Positions 8,949-17,573 of a stretch of DNA of 64,000 bases are shown in pieces. Numbering within the stretch: the stretch's first letter is position 1; each line of letters opens with the position of its first letter. The translations under genes were made by a program, and so were the position numbers. The notes under the pieces are model-generated. The model saw nothing but the letters and a program-made list of their open reading frames with translations. It did no database searches and was not told the DNA's origin. The DNA is from Peptoniphilaceae bacterium AM52-5BH (lineage in GTDB: Bacteria > Bacillota > Clostridia > Tissierellales > Peptoniphilaceae), in assembly GCA_027669155.1 (NCBI GenBank), contig JAQEDR010000012.1, positions 1 through 64,000 on the forward strand, written 5' to 3'.

Positions 8949-11336
8949 CTAACTACGTAATACAATATCCTCTTCGGCCAAGCAATCGAGGATTTTCTTC
9001 TCTATTCCTGCTATATCCTTATCCTTTAGGGTCCTATCATTAGACCTGTATAAGACCTTATAAGAAATTGACTTCTTATCTTCTTCTATATGCTCTCCTG
9101 TGTAAATGTCAAATAGGCTAATCTTATCTACAAGGCCAGATCCATTTTCTCTTATAGTATTTTCTATTAGTTCTGACTCAAGATTTCTGTCGCATACAAA
9201 TGAATAGTCCCTTTCTATAGCAGGGAATTTTGCTATTTGTCTATATTTTCTATCAATTATTCTCTTATCTTCAATCTTAGCAAGATTTATCTCAAGGATT
9301 AGGGCTCCCTTATCTATTTCATATTCATCACGGACCTCGTAGGAGATCTCACCCATTATACCAACATGGTCTCCTTCATAGAAGATATCTGCACAGCGAC
9401 CAGCGTGGAAGGCATAGATATTCTCATTTGCTTTGAATGTAAAACCAGTAAATCCAACCTCTCCCATCGCTATGGTAAAGAAATCCTTAAGGTCGTAGAA
9501 GGAATAATCTCCATATAGGCCCATGGTTAGGGTTATATTTTCCTTTGGAAGCTTGTCTGAAGTTTTCTCGAAAGTCCTATCTAATTCGAAAAACCTCATG
9601 TCCTTTTGACCGTATTTAATATTTTTAGCAATTACATCTAGCATAGATGGAACTTGACTTGTCCTCATTACTGAGTAGTCTTCTCCGAGTGGATTTATTA
9701 GCTTGATATAATCACGAAGATTAGAATCCTTATCCACACCTAGTCTGTCAAATTCTCTTGGGGAGATGAATGAATAGGTTGCAAGTTCTGAGAACTTTTG
9801 TCCGACAAGCTTACTACAAAGCTCATCTCTTAGAAGTCTTCTCTTAGATCTTTCTCCTCTTTGAAGGGATGATACTAAAGGAGCGTTTTCAATATTTCCC
9901 ATTCCATAAAGTCTAACTACTTCTTCTATTAGGTCTGCTTCTATAGTCACATCACTTCTAAAGTAAGGAACTGTAACCCTAAGAGTTTTATCATCTAGCT
10001 TTTCTACTTCAAATTCTAGAAGCTCAAGGTTTCTAATAGCAGTTTCTAGGTCAAAGTCCACACCTGTTAGCATGTTTAGTCTTTCTAGTCTAAGATCTAC
10101 CCTTATCTCTTCTCTTTCTTTAATTCCTTCATCGATTACTCCTTCGACAACTTCACCTATAGCAAGTTCGTCGATTAATCTCATAGCCCTTCTTGAAGCA
10201 AAGTCTGCCATTTCAACTGGAACACCCTTTTCAAATCTTGAGCTTGCTTCGCTCCTAAGGCCTAGAGTTTTGGAGGACTTTCTAATATTTGCTTGATCGA
10301 AATTTGCTGCCTCAAGAAGGATGTTTTTAGTTTCAAGGGTTACCTCAGAATCCATTCCTCCCATAAGACCTGCAAGGCCGATTGCTTCCTTTCCATCAGC
10401 TATAACAAGCATTGAAGGATCAAGCTTCCTATCCACTCCATCAAGAGTCTGTAGGATTTCTCCTTCCTTAGCATCTCTTACAATTATTTTTTGATCAGCT
10501 AATTTGTCAAGGTCGTAAGCGTGAAGGGGTTGACCTGTTTCTAGCATTACGAAGTTTGTAATGTCTACTATATTATTGATTGGTCTCATGCCTGCAAGCA
10601 TAAGGTAGTTTTGTAGCCATTGAGGAGACCTTTTAACTTCGACATTTTTGGCAACTCTTGCTACAAAGCGATTGCACTTGTCACTTTCTATGGAAACTCC
10701 ATTAGAATAGTCTTTTATGTCTTCATCATTTTCCTTAAAGTCGAGACTTGGGTAGGTGATTTTTTCTCCAAAACTTGCCGCAGTTTCTCTCGCCATACCG
10801 ATTATTGATAAGCAGTCTGGTCTGTTTGGTGTGATTTCGTATTCTATAACTGGGCTGTTTGAATGAATTACCTCGCTTAGAGGAGTGCCTGGCTCATATT
10901 CTCCCTCAAGAACTATAACACCTTCCCTAAGTTCCTTTGGAATTACTGAATCTTCATAGCCTAATTCGCTGTAGGCTGTAAGCATGCCTTGACTTACGAT
11001 TCCAAAAAAGTCATGGTCTTCAATTACAGTTCCATCATCAAGCTTAGTTCCTGAAGTGATAACTGGAAGGTAGTCGCCCTTCTTGGTATTTTTAGCATTG
11101 GTTATGATTGTGATCGGGTCATTTTTTCCAATATCTATTGTAAGAACTTGGAGCCTATCAGCCTCCGCATGTTTATCTTGGTCGGTAACCTTGCCTACTA
11201 GGATTCCTTCTAGGTCAGATGTGTGGATTGTAACTTCTTCTACGTGCGATCCTGTCTCTGAAAGCCTATCGGTAATTGTCTTAAGGTCTTTATCTATTTT
11301 TATATAATCTTTTTGCCATATTAAAGGTACTAACAT
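8949..11336 (-). CDS. pheT: phenylalanyl-tRNA synthetase beta subunit
   Basis: The 795-residue beta chain of the (alpha-beta)2 PheRS has its domains in the usual order. These are an N-terminal tRNA-binding OB fold (about 40-150), the B3/B4 editing domain with TPNRPDCLSIIGMARE (about 173-188), the B5 domain, the catalytic-like core with NPLGEDYSVMRTS, and a C-terminal FDX-ACB anticodon domain (about 700-795). It starts at ATG 11336 after GGAGG and lies 8 bp after pheS, sharing its T-box control. Confidence 0.97.
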   Translation of the reverse strand: MLVPLIWQKDYIKIDKDLKTITDRLSETGSHVEEVTIHTSDLEGILVGKVTDQDKHAEADRLQVLTIDIGKNDPITIITNAKNTKKGDYLPVITSGTKLDDGTVIEDHDFFGIVSQGMLTAYSELGYEDSVIPKELREGVIVLEGEYEPGTPLSEVIHSNSPVIEYEITPNRPDCLSIIGMARETAASFGEKITYPSLDFKENDEDIKDYSNGVSIESDKCNRFVARVAKNVEVKRSPQWLQNYLMLAGMRPINNIVDITNFVMLETGQPLHAYDLDKLADQKIIVRDAKEGEILQTLDGVDRKLDPSMLVIADGKEAIGLAGLMGGMDSEVTLETKNILLEAANFDQANIRKSSKTLGLRSEASSRFEKGVPVEMADFASRRAMRLIDELAIGEVVEGVIDEGIKEREEIRVDLRLERLNMLTGVDFDLETAIRNLELLEFEVEKLDDKTLRVTVPYFRSDVTIEADLIEEVVRLYGMGNIENAPLVSSLQRGERSKRRLLRDELCSKLVGQKFSELATYSFISPREFDRLGVDKDSNLRDYIKLINPLGEDYSVMRTSQVPSMLDVIAKNIKYGQKDMRFFELDRTFEKTSDKLPKENITLTMGLYGDYSFYDLKDFFTIAMGEVGFTGFTFKANENIYAFHAGRCADIFYEGDHVGIMGEISYEVRDEYEIDKGALILEINLAKIEDKRIIDRKYRQIAKFPAIERDYSFVCDRNLESELIENTIRENGSGLVDKISLFDIYTGEHIEEDKKSISYKVLYRSNDRTLKDKDIAGIEKKILDCLAEEDIVLRS

Positions 11337-11344
11337 ATATCCTC

Positions 11345-12367
11345 CTAGAATTGTTCCATAAATCTCTTGTCATTATCATAAAGAAGTCTTATGTCATCGA
11401 GTCCATATTTAACCATGGCAATCCTGTCGACTCCTAGTCCAAAGGCAAAGCCTGTGTATTTTTCACTATCGATACCGCAAGCCTCTAAGACATTTGGATG
11501 AACCATTCCTCCACCCAAAAGCTCCATTGACCAGCCAGTATTACCACAAGCAGGGCATCCTTCTCCCTTACAGATTGGGCAAGTTACATCTACTTCAAGA
11601 CTTGGCTCTGTGAATGGGAAGTGATGAGGACGGTATCTTAATTTCATCTCATCTCCAAACATTTCCTTGATAAAGGTCTCAAGAGTCGCCTTAAGATTTG
11701 CCATAGAGACATTTTCATCTACTACCAAACATTCCAATTGGTGGAACATTGGTGAGTGGGTCGCATCGACCTCGTCATTTCTAAAAACTCTTCCTGCAGA
11801 AACCATCTTTATAGGAAGTTTGCCCTCGTTCATTACCCTAATTTGCATGCTTGATGTGTGAGGTCTAAGCAAAACTTCATCGTTGATATAGAAGGTATCT
11901 GATGTTGACCTTGCTGGGTGATCTTCTGGTGAGTTTAGATCATCGAAGACGAATTTCACTGTATCGACTTCTGGGCCTTCAACCACATCAAAGCCCATGT
12001 TTTGGAAGATTGATTCAAGCTCTTCCATAGTTTGGTTAATTACTGCCAAATGACCTGATTCGTACTTATCGAAGTGGGCTGTGACGTCTATTTTTTCTGC
12101 CTTAACCTTCTCTTCTAGAAGGACTTTTTTGATCTCTGCGTTTTTAAGAGCAAGTTTTTCTTCTATTTCCTTGCTAGTCTTGTTGATTAGCTTACCTGCG
12201 GCAGGCTTTTCTTCATTAGGAAGTTTGGCGATTGATTTTTTAAGATCTGTTATATCTCCCTTTTTTCCTAAGTATTTGATTCTTAACTTTTCCAAGTCGT
12301 CTAGGGACTTGGCACTTTCTATTTCTTTGTTAAAAGTTTCTAGAACTTTTGTTAAATTCTCTTCCAT
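11345..12367 (-). CDS. pheS: phenylalanyl-tRNA synthetase alpha subunit
   Basis: The 340-residue class II catalytic chain has an N-terminal coiled coil (about 1-85). Motif 2 lies around RVFRNDEVDATHSPMFHQ, a Cys-rich insert reads CPICKGEGCPAC, and motif 3 is GFAFGLGVDRIAM. The open frame extends to 12532, but that extension would translate the T-box leader. The ATG at 12367, just after GGAGGAAAA and the leader terminator, is the real start. The gene is followed immediately by pheT. Confidence 0.96.
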   Translation of the reverse strand: MEENLTKVLETFNKEIESAKSLDDLEKLRIKYLGKKGDITDLKKSIAKLPNEEKPAAGKLINKTSKEIEEKLALKNAEIKKVLLEEKVKAEKIDVTAHFDKYESGHLAVINQTMEELESIFQNMGFDVVEGPEVDTVKFVFDDLNSPEDHPARSTSDTFYINDEVLLRPHTSSMQIRVMNEGKLPIKMVSAGRVFRNDEVDATHSPMFHQLECLVVDENVSMANLKATLETFIKEMFGDEMKLRYRPHHFPFTEPSLEVDVTCPICKGEGCPACGNTGWSMELLGGGMVHPNVLEACGIDSEKYTGFAFGLGVDRIAMVKYGLDDIRLLYDNDKRFMEQF

Positions 12368-12629
12368 TTTTCCTCCAAATAAAAAAATCCGCCCTCTAAA
12401 GGACAGATATTTCTGCGGTACCACCTTATTTGATTTACATATCATATTTACTAGTAAATACATATATAAATCCACTCTTAGCTTTAACGTAAGCTTAAAC
12501 GTATCGACTACTTTATTCATCTCAAGCTTCATCGGTGAATATCCCTAGTCGTTACTTAAAAGGCTCTCAACATCCCCAATTTGCTGTATAAGAATAACTA
12601 AAGTCTTTCCGAATCACTAGCCTAGTGTA
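12368..12629 (-). ncRNA. T-box riboswitch leader of pheST
   Basis: The leader carries the T-box antiterminator signature GGTGGTACCGCAG (12413-12425), which pairs with the unacylated tRNA acceptor end. Just downstream the stem ATCTGTCC/GGGCGGAT (12387-12408) plus a T run (12381-12387) is the competing terminator. An AGAGTGGA segment typical of T-boxes sits upstream, near 12473-12480. A TTC followed by A at 12537-12539 is a candidate phenylalanine specifier; I could not fold Stem I by eye to prove it. Uncharged tRNA-Phe should allow read-through into pheST. Confidence 0.9.
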
Positions 12630-13339
12630 TTCATCATTATACTTGCCGCTATCGCAGCGTTTAAGGACTCAATTTCTCCTTGCATAGAAATCTTGATAAA
12701 ATCGTCGGTCAATTCCCTTATATCCTCACTCAGTCCATTGGCCTCGTTACCTATAGCAAGAATTATCAAATCGTTAGAAGTATCATACTTTCTAACATCG
12801 ATTCCTTCCATATGACTTGAAAGAAATCTATAGTTTTTCTTAAGCTTTCTTATCTCCTCAAGGCTAAGCTCCACGATATTTTCCCTAAAGACTGACCCCA
12901 TGGATGCCCTTAGGCACTTCTCGTTATAGATATCCACGCATCCCTTGGTTAGAATTATATCAGAAAAACCAAAGGCTTCGGCAGATCTAATTATTGTTCC
13001 CATATTACCAGGATCAGAAATATGATCAAGAAGAAGGATCCTATCTGATTTTAAATCACAAGCTTCTTTCTTTCTGATTACTGCGGCATAACCATCAGGA
13101 GATTTTAACTCGCTTAGCTTAGAAAATAAATTTTCATCAAATACAAGGTGAGGGATATTTTCTTCAAAAGATATCCCCTCTCTTAAGAAAAGAAAGTCTA
13201 TGTCAGCATGAGACTTGATAGCTTCCTCGATTAGCTTTCTTGACTCAATGACAAATAGGCCTTCCTTGTCCCTGTATTTTTTATTTCTAAGTTTTTTTAT
13301 TAATTTAAACTTTGAATTAGCTTGAGATTTGATTATCAT
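12617..13339 (-). CDS. TrmH/SpoU-family RNA 2'-O-methyltransferase
   Basis: The 240-residue SPOUT methyltransferase has an N-terminal substrate-binding domain (about 1-90) and the knotted SAM domain. Its three motifs are visible: DPGNMGTIIRSAEAFGF (about 110-126), LAIGNEANGLSEDI, and ISMQGEIESLNAAIAASIMM near the end. Relatives methylate 23S rRNA (RlmB, TsnR type) or tRNA. The placement between rplT and pheS suggests a ribosomal substrate, but the nucleotide cannot be assigned. Its ATG overlaps the rplT stop (TAATG). Confidence 0.9.
   Translation of the reverse strand: MIIKSQANSKFKLIKKLRNKKYRDKEGLFVIESRKLIEEAIKSHADIDFLFLREGISFEENIPHLVFDENLFSKLSELKSPDGYAAVIRKKEACDLKSDRILLLDHISDPGNMGTIIRSAEAFGFSDIILTKGCVDIYNEKCLRASMGSVFRENIVELSLEEIRKLKKNYRFLSSHMEGIDVRKYDTSNDLIILAIGNEANGLSEDIRELTDDFIKISMQGEIESLNAAIAASIMMNTLG
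12636..12664 (-). promoter_or_regulatory. probable pheST promoter inside the methyltransferase gene
   Basis: TATAAT at 12636-12641 and TTAAAC at 12659-12664 are 17 bp apart, within the 3' end of the 12617-13339 gene. Start of transcription would fall near 12629, at the small palindrome CACTAGCCTAGTG (12615-12627), and would feed the T-box leader. The -35 is only a four-of-six match. Confidence 0.5.
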
Positions 13340-13692
13340 TAAGCTGCTTGGTTTGCAAGCTCTACAAGTTTAGCGAATTCTTCTGGGTTGTTTACTGCAA
13401 GCTCAGCAAGCATTTTTCTATTGATGTCGATGTTTGCTTTCTTAAGGTTACCCATAAATTTAGAATAGCTTGTTCCGTTAAGTCTTGCTGCTGCGTTGAT
13501 TCTAGCGATCCATAGTTTTCTGAAGTCTCTTTTTCTGTGCTTTCTTCCGATGTAAGCATAGTTAAGAGATTTCATTACAGCTTGGTTAGCTGTTCTGAAT
13601 AGAAGGCTCTTGGAACCGTAGTATCCTTTAGCTTGTTTTAATACTTTTTTGTGTCTTTTTTTAGCGTTTACTGCTCTTTTTACTCTTGCCAT
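13339..13692 (-). CDS. rplT: 50S ribosomal protein L20
   Basis: The 117-residue basic protein has the canonical L20 sequence ([18 protein letters not shown]..., then [20 protein letters not shown]). It binds 23S rRNA early in 50S assembly and, in Firmicutes, represses its own operon by binding the infC leader. It lies 10 bp after rpmI. A methyltransferase gene overlaps its stop by one base. Confidence 0.98.
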   Translation of the reverse strand: MARVKRAVNAKKRHKKVLKQAKGYYGSKSLLFRTANQAVMKSLNYAYIGRKHRKRDFRKLWIARINAAARLNGTSYSKFMGNLKKANIDINRKMLAELAVNNPEEFAKLVELANQAA

Positions 13693-13702
13693 CTATATCC
13701 TC

Positions 13703-13900
13703 CTATGCACCGATCATGTTTTTAACGTTTTTCATTTCGCTTGATGAAACAACTGTTGCTTTTCTTAGTCTTCTTTTTCTGTTTGGTGATTTCTTAGCTG
13801 TAAGGTGTCCCTTGTAAGCTTTTCTTCTCATTACTTTTCCGCTGCCAGTAACTTTGAATCTCTTAACTGCAGCTCTTCTTGTTTTATTTTTCTTTGCCAT
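13703..13900 (-). CDS. rpmI: 50S ribosomal protein L35
   Basis: The protein has 65 residues from ATG 13900 (MAKKNKTRRAAVKRFKVTGS). A longer frame to 13921 exists but would overlap infC and add a non-conserved MTKKENK extension. The ATG at 13900 has AAAGGAG just upstream, within the end of infC. Sequence and length are typical for L35, and the infC-rpmI-rplT order is the conserved one. Confidence 0.95.
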   Translation of the reverse strand: MAKKNKTRRAAVKRFKVTGSGKVMRRKAYKGHLTAKKSPNRKRRLRKATVVSSSEMKNVKNMIGA

Positions 13901-13901
13901 C

Positions 13902-14420
13902 TTATTCTCCTTTTTCGTCATTTGGTTCTAGAAACATTACTAGAGATCTTCCTTCCATTTTTGGTTTTTTCGTAACCTTGTAGGAGTCTCCTAGCATTGT
14001 CTTAAACTTATCCATCAATTCGTAGCCAGGCTCTTTACGTCCAAGCTCTCTACCACGGAATCTTATAGAAACTTTTACTTTATCCCCGTTATTTAAGAAT
14101 TTCATGCTTTGATTTGCTTTTGTTTGCAAGTCATTATCTTCTATGTTAAGAGAAAATCTTGTTTCCTTTAATTGAGCATTTTTTTGTTTTTTTCTATTCT
14201 CTTTTTCTTTTTTCTCTTGATCGTATTTGAACTTGCCGTAATCCATTATTCTAGTAACAGGTGGTTTTGCCTGTGGGCTCATAAGCACGAGGTCAAGCTT
14301 ACTATCATAAGCCATATCTAAGGCCCTGTTTAAGTCAACTATTCCTACCTGATTACCATTCTCATCAATAAGTCTTACTTGCTTAGCTCTAATTTCATCA
14401 TTTATTCTTAAATCTTTTAT
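13902..14420 (-). CDS. infC: translation initiation factor IF-3
   Basis: IF-3 keeps 30S subunits free and checks the start codon. The N-domain (KDLRINDEIRAKQVRLIDENG) and C-domain (ETRFSLNIEDNDLQTKANQ, then VSIRFRGRELGRKEPGYEL) are both complete. No ATG fits. GGAGG at 14428-14432 is followed after 7 nt by ATA at 14418-14420, which begins IKDLRIN, so I place the start there (172 residues). Non-canonical infC start codons underlie IF-3 autoregulation in other bacteria (AUU in E. coli). The frame upstream of ATA runs through the attenuator and is not coding. Confidence 0.92.
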   Translation of the reverse strand: MKDLRINDEIRAKQVRLIDENGNQVGIVDLNRALDMAYDSKLDLVLMSPQAKPPVTRIMDYGKFKYDQEKKEKENRKKQKNAQLKETRFSLNIEDNDLQTKANQSMKFLNNGDKVKVSIRFRGRELGRKEPGYELMDKFKTMLGDSYKVTKKPKMEGRSLVMFLEPNDEKGE

Positions 14421-14439
14421 AAGTATACCTCCATATATT

Positions 14440-14566
14440 AAAAAAAGCGGGCACAAAGTACCCGTTCCAATTTATAATTAAATCTCGTAATTAAAAATTA
14501 TTAACCTACAAACTTATGTCGGCAGGTGAGTTGGGTACTTCTTTGTTGTCTACGTACTATATAGTA
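14440..14566 (-). ncRNA. L20-type leader/attenuator of infC-rpmI-rplT
   Basis: The untranslated leader ends in a strong terminator: CGGGTAC/GTGCCCG stem (14448-14464), 3-nt loop, then a T run (14440-14446). An upstream segment (14533-14546, minus strand ACAAAGAAGTACCC) is almost the exact complement of the terminator's 5' arm plus loop (GGGTACTTTGT), giving a mutually exclusive antiterminator pairing. Position and architecture match the Firmicutes L20 leader, where L20 binding favours termination. The L20-binding mimic itself I could not verify by eye. Confidence 0.75.
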
Positions 14567-14589
14567 CTACATTATATATTCTTTGTCAA
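14561..14589 (-). promoter_or_regulatory. infC operon promoter
   Basis: A perfect -35 TTGACA (14584-14589), 17-bp spacer and -10 TACTAT (14561-14566) lie about 145 bp upstream of the infC start. It resembles the promoter at 207-235, which also uses TACTAT followed by ATA. Confidence 0.85.
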
Positions 14590-14639
14590 GGACTATCCTG
14601 CTATTTCCTTCAAAAATACCCTACTTAATTCGCCTATTT

Positions 14640-15092
14640 CTATCTAAGAAATTCTCTAAGCTCTTTTTCAAGTTCCTTATTTACAAGTTCCAAATTCTCG
14701 TAGAGATATTCTCTTTCTTTTTCGTCAAGTTTATTTTCTACGTTTCTAAGAACCCTTGCTGTGAGTTCATTTTTCTTTCTTTTGTAAGAAAAGTACTTAT
14801 CTGTCAAGATTATATGGGTAATCCTTGCGTCCTCCACGGACTTATTCTTTGTCACATAGCCCTTCTCCTGTAAGACATTTATCCTATAGGATACATTGGG
14901 CTGAGACATATACAAAAACTTGACCAAGTCGTTGATACTTGGCCTTTCAAGATATTCTATCACTTCTAGGATCATACTCTCACCTAAGCTTAATGACGAA
15001 GCATGATAGTTCTTAAAGACTGACCTAAAGAAGTGAAGTTTGGTCTTTTTTACAATCTCAGCTAGAATATTGTCCTTATTTTTCTTATTCAT
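14640..15092 (-). CDS. MarR-family transcriptional regulator
   Basis: The 150-residue winged-helix protein carries a helix-turn-helix around PSINDLVKFLYMSQPNVSYRINVLQEKGYV (about 52-80), a wing with ARITHIILTDK, and long C-terminal dimerisation helices. It lies 12 bp downstream of a DegV gene in the same operon. Since DegV proteins bind fatty acids (FakB role), and the streptococcal lipid-synthesis repressor FabT is a MarR protein, lipid sensing is an attractive inference. The perfect palindrome at 16004-16023 is a candidate autoregulatory site. Confidence 0.88.
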   Translation of the reverse strand: MNKKNKDNILAEIVKKTKLHFFRSVFKNYHASSLSLGESMILEVIEYLERPSINDLVKFLYMSQPNVSYRINVLQEKGYVTKNKSVEDARITHIILTDKYFSYKRKKNELTARVLRNVENKLDEKEREYLYENLELVNKELEKELREFLR

Positions 15093-15104
15093 AAAATGCC
15101 CTTA

Positions 15105-15959
15105 CTAGTTTATCTTTAGAAAGGCAAAACCGAATAGACCAGGTCCGGTATTAGCCCCAAGTGTTGGGGAGATTTGACCTCTGATAAATAGACTTGCTCC
15201 ATCAATAAATTCCTTTAGTGTCTCTTCAAGTTTCTCTGCCATATCAGTAGAGTCTCCATTAGCAATAAATATATAGTAGTTTTTGGCATCTTCTAAGTAT
15301 TCTTTGGCAATCTTGTGGAATTGCTTGAAAATCCTCTTATCTCCTCTGACGATCTTCATTAGCTTAAACTTGCCATCTTCAGGATTTACTGTAATTAGTG
15401 GCTTAACATTTAAGGCATCAGAAAGCTTTCCAAAAGTTTTTGGGACTCTGCCACCTTCTACTATATACTTTAGGGATTCTAAAGTGAAAAATACCCTGGA
15501 ATTCTCGCGAGTTTTCTCCAATTCTTCTTTTATCTCTTCAAAACTTTTCCCTTGGTCAATTAGATCTTTGGCAAAAAGGGCCAGGAATCCCTCTGCCATA
15601 GTTAAGTTTCTACTATCAAAGGCATATGTCTCGATTCCATTTGCCTCTATCATATCGCAAAGGTTGAAGGTTCCAGAAAAATTACTTCCGATAGATATCA
15701 TTATCAGCTTATCATATCCGTCTTTTTTAATCTCTTCAATAAGTTCCATTATATCTCCCGGTGCTGGAAGACTGGTCTTTGCCTGAGCTCCTTCTTTTTT
15801 AATATAGGAATAAAACTCATCAGGACTGATGTCAATCCTATCCTTGAGGAATTCTCCTCCTATATTAACATACAAAGGAAGGTAATATATGCCCTTCTCC
15901 CTTGCAAGGTCTGGTGTAATATCTGCCCCAGAATCAACCATTATTGCTATCTTTTCCAT
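15105..15959 (-). CDS. DegV-family fatty-acid-binding protein
   Basis: The 284-residue protein has the DegV fold: the N-terminal DSGADITPDLAREKGI (about 8-23), the lipid-head-group site SIGSNFSGTFN (about 90-100), and EGGRVPKTFGKLSDALNVKP in the second domain. FakB members of this family bind a fatty acid and present it to the kinase FakA for phosphorylation and phospholipid synthesis; no fakA is in the window. The start is ATG 15959 with AGGAG 5 nt upstream; a TTG at 15974 is less likely. It is co-transcribed with the MarR gene. Confidence 0.9.
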   Translation of the reverse strand: MEKIAIMVDSGADITPDLAREKGIYYLPLYVNIGGEFLKDRIDISPDEFYSYIKKEGAQAKTSLPAPGDIMELIEEIKKDGYDKLIMISIGSNFSGTFNLCDMIEANGIETYAFDSRNLTMAEGFLALFAKDLIDQGKSFEEIKEELEKTRENSRVFFTLESLKYIVEGGRVPKTFGKLSDALNVKPLITVNPEDGKFKLMKIVRGDKRIFKQFHKIAKEYLEDAKNYYIFIANGDSTDMAEKLEETLKEFIDGASLFIRGQISPTLGANTGPGLFGFAFLKIN

Positions 15960-16003
15960 ATTTACTCCTAACAATTCCCTATCTAATCTAATTTCCCTTT
16001 AGC

Positions 16004-16023
16004 AAATTCTAATATTAGAATTT
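16004..16023. promoter_or_regulatory. perfect 20-bp palindrome, candidate MarR operator
   Basis: AAATTCTAAT is followed directly by its exact reverse complement ATTAGAATTT, 45 bp upstream of the degV start and thus in the degV-marR promoter region. MarR dimers usually bind palindromes of this length. No other copy was noticed in the window. The nearby promoter is unclear. Confidence 0.55.
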
Positions 16024-16255
16024 AGCTGCGTGAAAAATTTATATGCAAATCAGGGGAATTTACAAACCTAACTCTATTTATGTCAAAGTCTCTTTCAACT
16101 TATTAATATATTCTAGTAACTTACCCTAGAAGACTAGGATATTTATAACAAAAGCATTTAAAGATAATTGCCTTACACAAATTATATATATGAAATCCCC
16201 TATCAAAATCAAGTATTATGGCTCATTATACCCTTTTATAAGCCAAACAACTATT

Positions 16256-17008
16256 TTATTCCCAATCATCCATATCTATTTCAAATTCCTGATTATCCTC
16301 ATCGATTGATCTAACGTCTGTAGGATTCTCTGTAAAGCTTGCTGAAAATTCCTTACTCATTTCGAAATCTTCGTCGATATTGAGTGGGAAAAATATTTGA
16401 GGATTAAATATTTCTATGAAGCTTTTCGGATAGGCGAAACTCTCAACTCCACCATCTGTCCTTATTGGGAAAAATCCTAAATCTACTTCTCCCTCTCTTT
16501 CGAATATTTCGTAAAGATAATTTATAAACCCTGTACTTTCTTCTCCTTTATCAAAGAAGACAGACTCTCCAGTGTAAAAAATAGTAAAATCAAAAATTTT
16601 AACAAGAAAGCTTAGACCAGATTCCTCGCAAGCAAAAGTAGAGATTTCTATATCCTTATTTATTTTGTATCTTTCTGCGGGATTTATGAAAATAACATTC
16701 TTTTTCTTGTACAAGTCCTTGAGTTTTTCGACAGAAAGTCCATCGTCATTTAGATAAATCACATTGCCTTCACCCTTATCATAGGCGATATCTGAGGATA
16801 AGACATAGCTAAAATTAGCCATATCAAATAACTTCAAGATCTCTTGGGTGTAGTGACCATCCTTGTTGCTTGTGGCAAAAAATATAGTCTTCTTATCATC
16901 TGGAATATTAAGCATACCATTACAATAATCAAATACTAAAAGATAATCTCCAATCTCCAAACTGTAGCAATTCTCCCCTACGTAATTTACTTTGATATCA
17001 TCATACAT
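16256..17008 (-). CDS. degenerate metallo-beta-lactamase-fold protein
   Basis: The 250-residue protein has an MBL-type start: NCYSLEIGDYLLVFDY (beta strands), then TIFFATSNKDGHYTQEIL where active relatives read SHSHxDHF, and later IFYTGESVFFD where they have a metal-binding Asp in a GD motif. Only one of the usual HxHxDH histidines remains, so metal hydrolysis looks unlikely. The acidic C-terminus ends EIDMDDWE. It is a lone gene, divergent from ybaK. The family call is from the strand pattern and spacing of the degraded motifs and is my inference; the function is unknown. Confidence 0.6.
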   Translation of the reverse strand: MYDDIKVNYVGENCYSLEIGDYLLVFDYCNGMLNIPDDKKTIFFATSNKDGHYTQEILKLFDMANFSYVLSSDIAYDKGEGNVIYLNDDGLSVEKLKDLYKKKNVIFINPAERYKINKDIEISTFACEESGLSFLVKIFDFTIFYTGESVFFDKGEESTGFINYLYEIFEREGEVDLGFFPIRTDGGVESFAYPKSFIEIFNPQIFFPLNIDEDFEMSKEFSASFTENPTDVRSIDEDNQEFEIDMDDWE

Positions 17009-17093
17009 AACAAACTCCCTTACTATCTTTAAAATATATACCCAATCTTGTTAAATATAAATTTATCGTATAATTATTTTGAAGGGAGCTAAT

Positions 17094-17573
17094 ATGAAAA
17101 AAGAATTTAAAACTAATGCAATGAGAATCCTAGATAATTTAAATATAGATTACGAACACGTTGATTACGAGCTAGAAGGAGACTTTACTTCTGCGGTAGA
17201 TATAGCAGAAAAAACTCACGAAGATGTAGACATTGTCTATAAGACTCTCGCTACTATCTCTAAAGATAAAGAAGTATTCGTTCTCGTAATACCTGCAGCA
17301 GATTCCATAGACTTCAAAAAGGCAGCAAAAGCGTGCGGGGTAAAGAGTCTTTCCATGCTCCACCTAAAGGACCTTAAGAAAACCGTCGGCTACGAGAGAG
17401 GAGCCACAACAGCAATAGCTATGAAAAAGGACTATCCAGTCGTCCTTGATGAAAAAGCTAAAGAACATGAGATAATCAAAGTATCTGCTGGTAAAATCGG
17501 TCATGGCCTAAAACTAAGGCCAGATGATTTCATAAAAGCGACCAAGGGTAAATATGGAGATATCACTCAATGA
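17094..17573 (+). CDS. ybaK: YbaK/EbsC-type Cys-tRNA deacylase
   Basis: The 159-residue trans-editing protein hydrolyses mischarged Cys-tRNA-Pro in relatives. The family hallmarks are present: VYKTLATISKDKEVFVLVIPA, the catalytic-lysine region around KKAAKACGVKSLSM, and the C-terminal SAGKIGHGLKLRPDDF. The ATG at 17094 follows AAGGGAG; an in-frame TTG at 17079 lies before the ribosome-binding site and is rejected. A TATAAT at 17066-17071 lies upstream. Its stop overlaps the next start (ATGA). Confidence 0.92.
   Translation: MKKEFKTNAMRILDNLNIDYEHVDYELEGDFTSAVDIAEKTHEDVDIVYKTLATISKDKEVFVLVIPAADSIDFKKAAKACGVKSLSMLHLKDLKKTVGYERGATTAIAMKKDYPVVLDEKAKEHEIIKVSAGKIGHGLKLRPDDFIKATKGKYGDITQ

Noticed and set aside
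12081..12548. 155-codon plus-strand frame across the pheS/T-box region
   Set aside because: It runs antisense to pheS and the T-box leader, has low-complexity Ser/Leu/Phe composition and no RBS; it is a shadow frame.
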